Assembly (NCBI GenBank): GCA_026994735.1 | Contig: JALWQD010000254.1 | Coordinates: 1 to 10,081, forward strand | Direction of reading: 5' to 3' | Length of the DNA: 10,081 nt | Origin: Gammaproteobacteria bacterium | GTDB taxonomy: Bacteria; Pseudomonadota; Gammaproteobacteria; SZUA-140 | Shown here: in pieces, positions 7,733 through 10,081 of the stretch | How positions within the stretch are numbered: the stretch's first letter is position 1 | Layout: each line of letters opens with the position of its first letter | Translations under genes and position numbers: made by a program | Notes under the pieces: generated by a model | What the model saw: only the letters and a program-made list of their open reading frames with translations | What the model was told of the DNA's origin: nothing | Database searches by the model: none

Positions 7733-8766
7733 TGGGCGATTGCTTTTGCAGAAGAGGGGGGGATATCGGCGAGCAGATCGTTGCGAATCTGTTCCTTGCT
7801 TTTGAGTGTCATACTGAGTGAGCGGGCAACACTATTGTTGATCGATATTGTGAAGTCTGCAGGGTAGTCAGGGGCTGCCAAGTGATGACCAACAGTTTTA
7901 ATCGCCGTGAGGAAATTACTGGCAACGCGGGCGGCATGGCGGGCATTCTGTGCCGGTGTTGTGTAGATAGCGGCAAGAGCACCGGCATCGACATAACTAC
8001 GCGAAAAACCCAGTACAGGCGTCTTGCGTAGATAGGCCATGTATAATAACCACTTGGCATGATTGGGCGTCATGATGTCATGATCCGGCAGGGCCAGAAT
8101 GACATCGCTCTGACGTGCCAGATAACGAATGTCATTGGCTAACTTTCTTTCGTTAGTGTTGCGTGTGACTAGCGTTATGCCAAGTGCCGAGAAGAGTTTG
8201 TTCAAGGTTGGTTCAAGCCTTCGGCTGGATTGACCAAGGAGAATGCCGGTACGCTTGGCCGCGGGTAGCAAGTGATGCAGGAAACGCACTTGACGGGCAA
8301 GCGGTTGATCAATAAAGACAGCAGAGAGCTGTTTCTGCTGCACTTGGCCCGCTGTCAGCTCAAGGAAGGTACGCCGCGAAATTAATGTCATGAGAAGAGG
8401 GCTGTCGGACCAGTGTTGCAGAGCATAACGACTGGCAGAAATACCCACGGAAATGACCATTTTTCTGTCCCCGGGTATGTCAGCCTTGAAAGGGGCTGTG
8501 AGTGATATGACCTTAACGGCGACCCCAGGGTTGTTTTTTTCAAGTTGGCCAACGATGATCTCTGCGACCTTCTGGTAAGGGCGTGCGGACTTACTCAGCA
8601 ATATTATCAGTTGTGACTTTTCTTGCTTTTCAGCGTGCGATGATGGTGGATAAAGAGCGATGCCGGAAGCTAGCAAACATAGCCATAAGGCGGCCATGTA
8701 GGGTTTGTTTCCAACTCTCCTGACAGAGAAAAGATACGCCGGATCCATGTGGCGATTGATAAACAT
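7729..8766 (-). CDS. Secreted ABC-type substrate-binding-like protein (PF04392-like)
   Basis: This 345-aa protein looks like a periplasmic member of the ABC substrate-binding family (PF04392 type). A hydrophobic stretch (about 25-40) follows basic residues R16, R17 and K21, and a signal peptidase I site is plausible after SSHA (residue 45). No lipobox is seen. The mature part has two alternating alpha/beta lobes. Recognisable blocks are LIILLSKSARPYQKV near the start, ALPDHDIMTPNHAKWLLYMA (about 226-245), TPVLGFSRSYVDAGALAAIYTTP (about 249-271) and the C-terminal YPADFTISINNSVARSLSM. The start is uncertain: ATG 8766 keeps the basic n-region and lies 9 bases after the receptor stop, ATG 8748 is also possible, and ATG 8697 would remove all positive charges. 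None has a good ribosome site. The stop overlaps the kinase start (ATGA). No permease or ATPase lies next to it, so it probably presents a ligand to the kinase sensor domain rather than to a transporter (inference). The ligand is unknown. Confidence 0.85.
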   Translation of the reverse strand: MFINRHMDPAYLFSVRRVGNKPYMAALWLCLLASGIALYPPSSHAEKQEKSQLIILLSKSARPYQKVAEIIVGQLEKNNPGVAVKVISLTAPFKADIPGDRKMVISVGISASRYALQHWSDSPLLMTLISRRTFLELTAGQVQQKQLSAVFIDQPLARQVRFLHHLLPAAKRTGILLGQSSRRLEPTLNKLFSALGITLVTRNTNERKLANDIRYLARQSDVILALPDHDIMTPNHAKWLLYMAYLRKTPVLGFSRSYVDAGALAAIYTTPAQNARHAARVASNFLTAIKTVGHHLAAPDYPADFTISINNSVARSLSMTLKSKEQIRNDLLADIPPSSAKAIAQ

Positions 8767-8775
8767 TTGGCAGTA

Positions 8776-10081
8776 TTACATCTGGAGATTGATGCTGACG
8801 AAGTAACGCCTGTGAAAGACATTGCTTTTGGACAGTGTTTCGAATGAATTGGTGGTTTCGTGATAAGGGTCGTCAAACAGGTTTTGAATGCTCAGAGCAA
8901 AGGAAAATTCACCAAAGCTAACAGGGACTGCCTTGCGTATATAAGCATCAAAGCGGTTATACCCTTCCACGGGGTCACCATCGCCTAACCATGTCATCGG
9001 GCTGACCCGATACCAGGCCAGGCTGCCGAGCATGCTGTCGGAAAAATGGTGGCTGAAAAGCATGCTGACAGTGTGACGGGGAATGGAGTTCTGAATATCA
9101 TCACGGTTAATAATCGTTGTGCTGCCATCAATACGTTTGAGAATGTCGCCTTTGCCTGCCGCATAGCTGTAATTCATGATGATGCGGTTATTGCGGCTGA
9201 TGCGGTAGTCGAGTCTCAGGTCGAGGCCGCTGCGGTCAAGGTTGCCTGCATTCATCCAGATAAAGGCCCGTTGGTCATTGAATATAAAAGGATCCGGGTA
9301 TTGAACGAAGGTCGGTGCGGTAATGATATCGGTGATTTGATCATGAAATATCTTGGCCTCGAAATCGAGTCCTTGCAGAGGAAACTGATATAAATAACCG
9401 ACTTCATACGTCGTTATATGTTCAGGGCGGAGGCCACTCTGGCTATCGAAGCGAATATCGAGTAAATCACCACTATTGAAGCGGATGACACCAAAATGTC
9501 GTGCCTCAAGGATGGAGGGCATGCGCGCCGAACGGGTAATAGCCAGACGCAATGTTTGTTTTGCATCGAGGTGATAATTAAAAGCTAGGCGCGGCGAAAC
9601 CTCTGTTTGACTGAGGTCATTGTTCTCGAGCATGGCGCCAACATTGAGCAGCAGCTTTTCAGCCAGAGGCCAGGCAAGGTGAGCAAACAGGCGTCGGCTG
9701 TAGTTATCGACCTCGTCATTACGGCCAAGGTTTGTTGGTGAGCTGAAGCGGTCGGCACGTAAACCAAGACCCCAGATTGCCTGTATGTCATTTTTGAGGT
9801 GCAGGGTATGGCGAATTTCAAGATCCTGCCGTGTGGCATGACCACTGAATTGTCCGATGCTAAAAGATTGGTCGGGATTGCCTGTAGTCGCCAGGACGAG
9901 GGCGCTGGGAACGCCGAGTAAGGTCGACAGTGGTCCGACGATGCCATCTTCATCACGCCATTCGAGGAAGTTTGTGTAGACCTGGGCATAGACTTCATTG
10001 CCATTGTCGAGAGTATGTTGCCAGCGACCAAAGGCATAGTGTGAGCGTGTTTTTTTTACTCGCCGTGGGGCTCCCTGATCA
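8776..10081 (-). CDS. TonB-dependent outer-membrane receptor, C-terminal beta-barrel (5' end beyond the window)
   Basis: The reading frame is open from the right edge to the TAA at 8776-8778, giving 434 visible residues; the ATG at 9633 is internal. The sequence has the alternating polar/aromatic pattern of barrel strands with long loops (for example YSRRLFAHLAWPLAEKLLLN, LRLAITRSARMPS followed by LEARHFG, TTYEVGYLYQFPLQGLDFEA and FSFALSIQNLFDDPYHE). TRSARMPS matches the conserved SRAxRxP-like barrel motif, and the xxNLFDxxY block near the C-terminus is typical of TonB receptors. The last strand ends RRYFVSINLQM, with Met rather than the usual terminal Phe. The plug domain and TonB box are outside the window, so the substrate (siderophore, cobalamin, sugar or other) cannot be named. 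The gene leads the minus-strand operon and is followed after 9 bases by the binding-protein gene. Confidence 0.92.
   Translation of the reverse strand, partial: DQGAPRRVKKTRSHYAFGRWQHTLDNGNEVYAQVYTNFLEWRDEDGIVGPLSTLLGVPSALVLATTGNPDQSFSIGQFSGHATRQDLEIRHTLHLKNDIQAIWGLGLRADRFSSPTNLGRNDEVDNYSRRLFAHLAWPLAEKLLLNVGAMLENNDLSQTEVSPRLAFNYHLDAKQTLRLAITRSARMPSILEARHFGVIRFNSGDLLDIRFDSQSGLRPEHITTYEVGYLYQFPLQGLDFEAKIFHDQITDIITAPTFVQYPDPFIFNDQRAFIWMNAGNLDRSGLDLRLDYRISRNNRIIMNYSYAAGKGDILKRIDGSTTIINRDDIQNSIPRHTVSMLFSHHFSDSMLGSLAWYRVSPMTWLGDGDPVEGYNRFDAYIRKAVPVSFGEFSFALSIQNLFDDPYHETTNSFETLSKSNVFHRRYFVSINLQM

Noticed and set aside
8776..9633. Receptor as a short 285-aa gene starting at ATG 9633
   Set aside because: The same frame stays open upstream to the right edge with barrel-like sequence, so this ATG is internal.
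9585..10037. Minus-strand 150-aa reading frame overlapping the receptor
   Set aside because: It lies in a different frame from the clear receptor sequence and has low-complexity Ser/Met-rich content typical of a shadow frame.
10050..10057. Run of eight T (A on the coding strand) in the receptor gene, a possible phase-variation tract
   Set aside because: The tract is short, the frame is intact across it, and it is explained by Lys-Lys codons; there is no sign of variation.

Overview
The window reads as a proteobacterial chromosome segment, probably beta- or gammaproteobacterial. GC content is moderate, coding is very dense, stop/start codons overlap, and neither strand has a gap over 30 bases between genes. 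It carries a sucrose-phosphate synthase/sucrose synthase pair, an arrangement known from autotrophic proteobacteria such as Nitrosomonas europaea, where sucrose acts as a compatible solute or carbon store. The sucrose synthase closely resembles that bacterial group. The taxonomic guess is inference; no marker gene is present.

Left half (bases 1 to 4945, plus strand): three co-directional genes. The first is the 3' end of a sucrose-phosphate synthase, with the last part of its glycosyltransferase domain and a complete C-terminal SPP-like HAD domain. Its stop overlaps the GTG start of a full-length sucrose synthase (795 aa). After 19 bases comes a complete hydantoinase B/oxoprolinase-family protein (516 aa) with no hydantoinase A partner in view. 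The first two would make and reversibly cleave sucrose. The third has no obvious link to sucrose and may simply share the transcript.

Right half (bases 10081 down to 4976, minus strand): a second tight operon converges on the first. It holds the C-terminal barrel of a TonB-dependent outer-membrane receptor (cut by the right edge), then a secreted ABC-type substrate-binding-like protein, then a 918-aa BarA-type hybrid histidine kinase. Gaps are 9 bases and then a 4-base ATGA overlap. No permease or ATPase gene accompanies the binding protein, so the set looks like an envelope-spanning ligand-sensing cassette (outer membrane, periplasm, inner-membrane kinase) rather than an importer.

The main points of interest are the receptor/binding-protein/kinase cassette, the Asp-to-Asn change in the catalytic motif of the SPP-like domain, and the orphan hydantoinase B gene inside a sucrose operon. 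No RNA genes, insertion sequences, CRISPR arrays or convincing terminators were seen.
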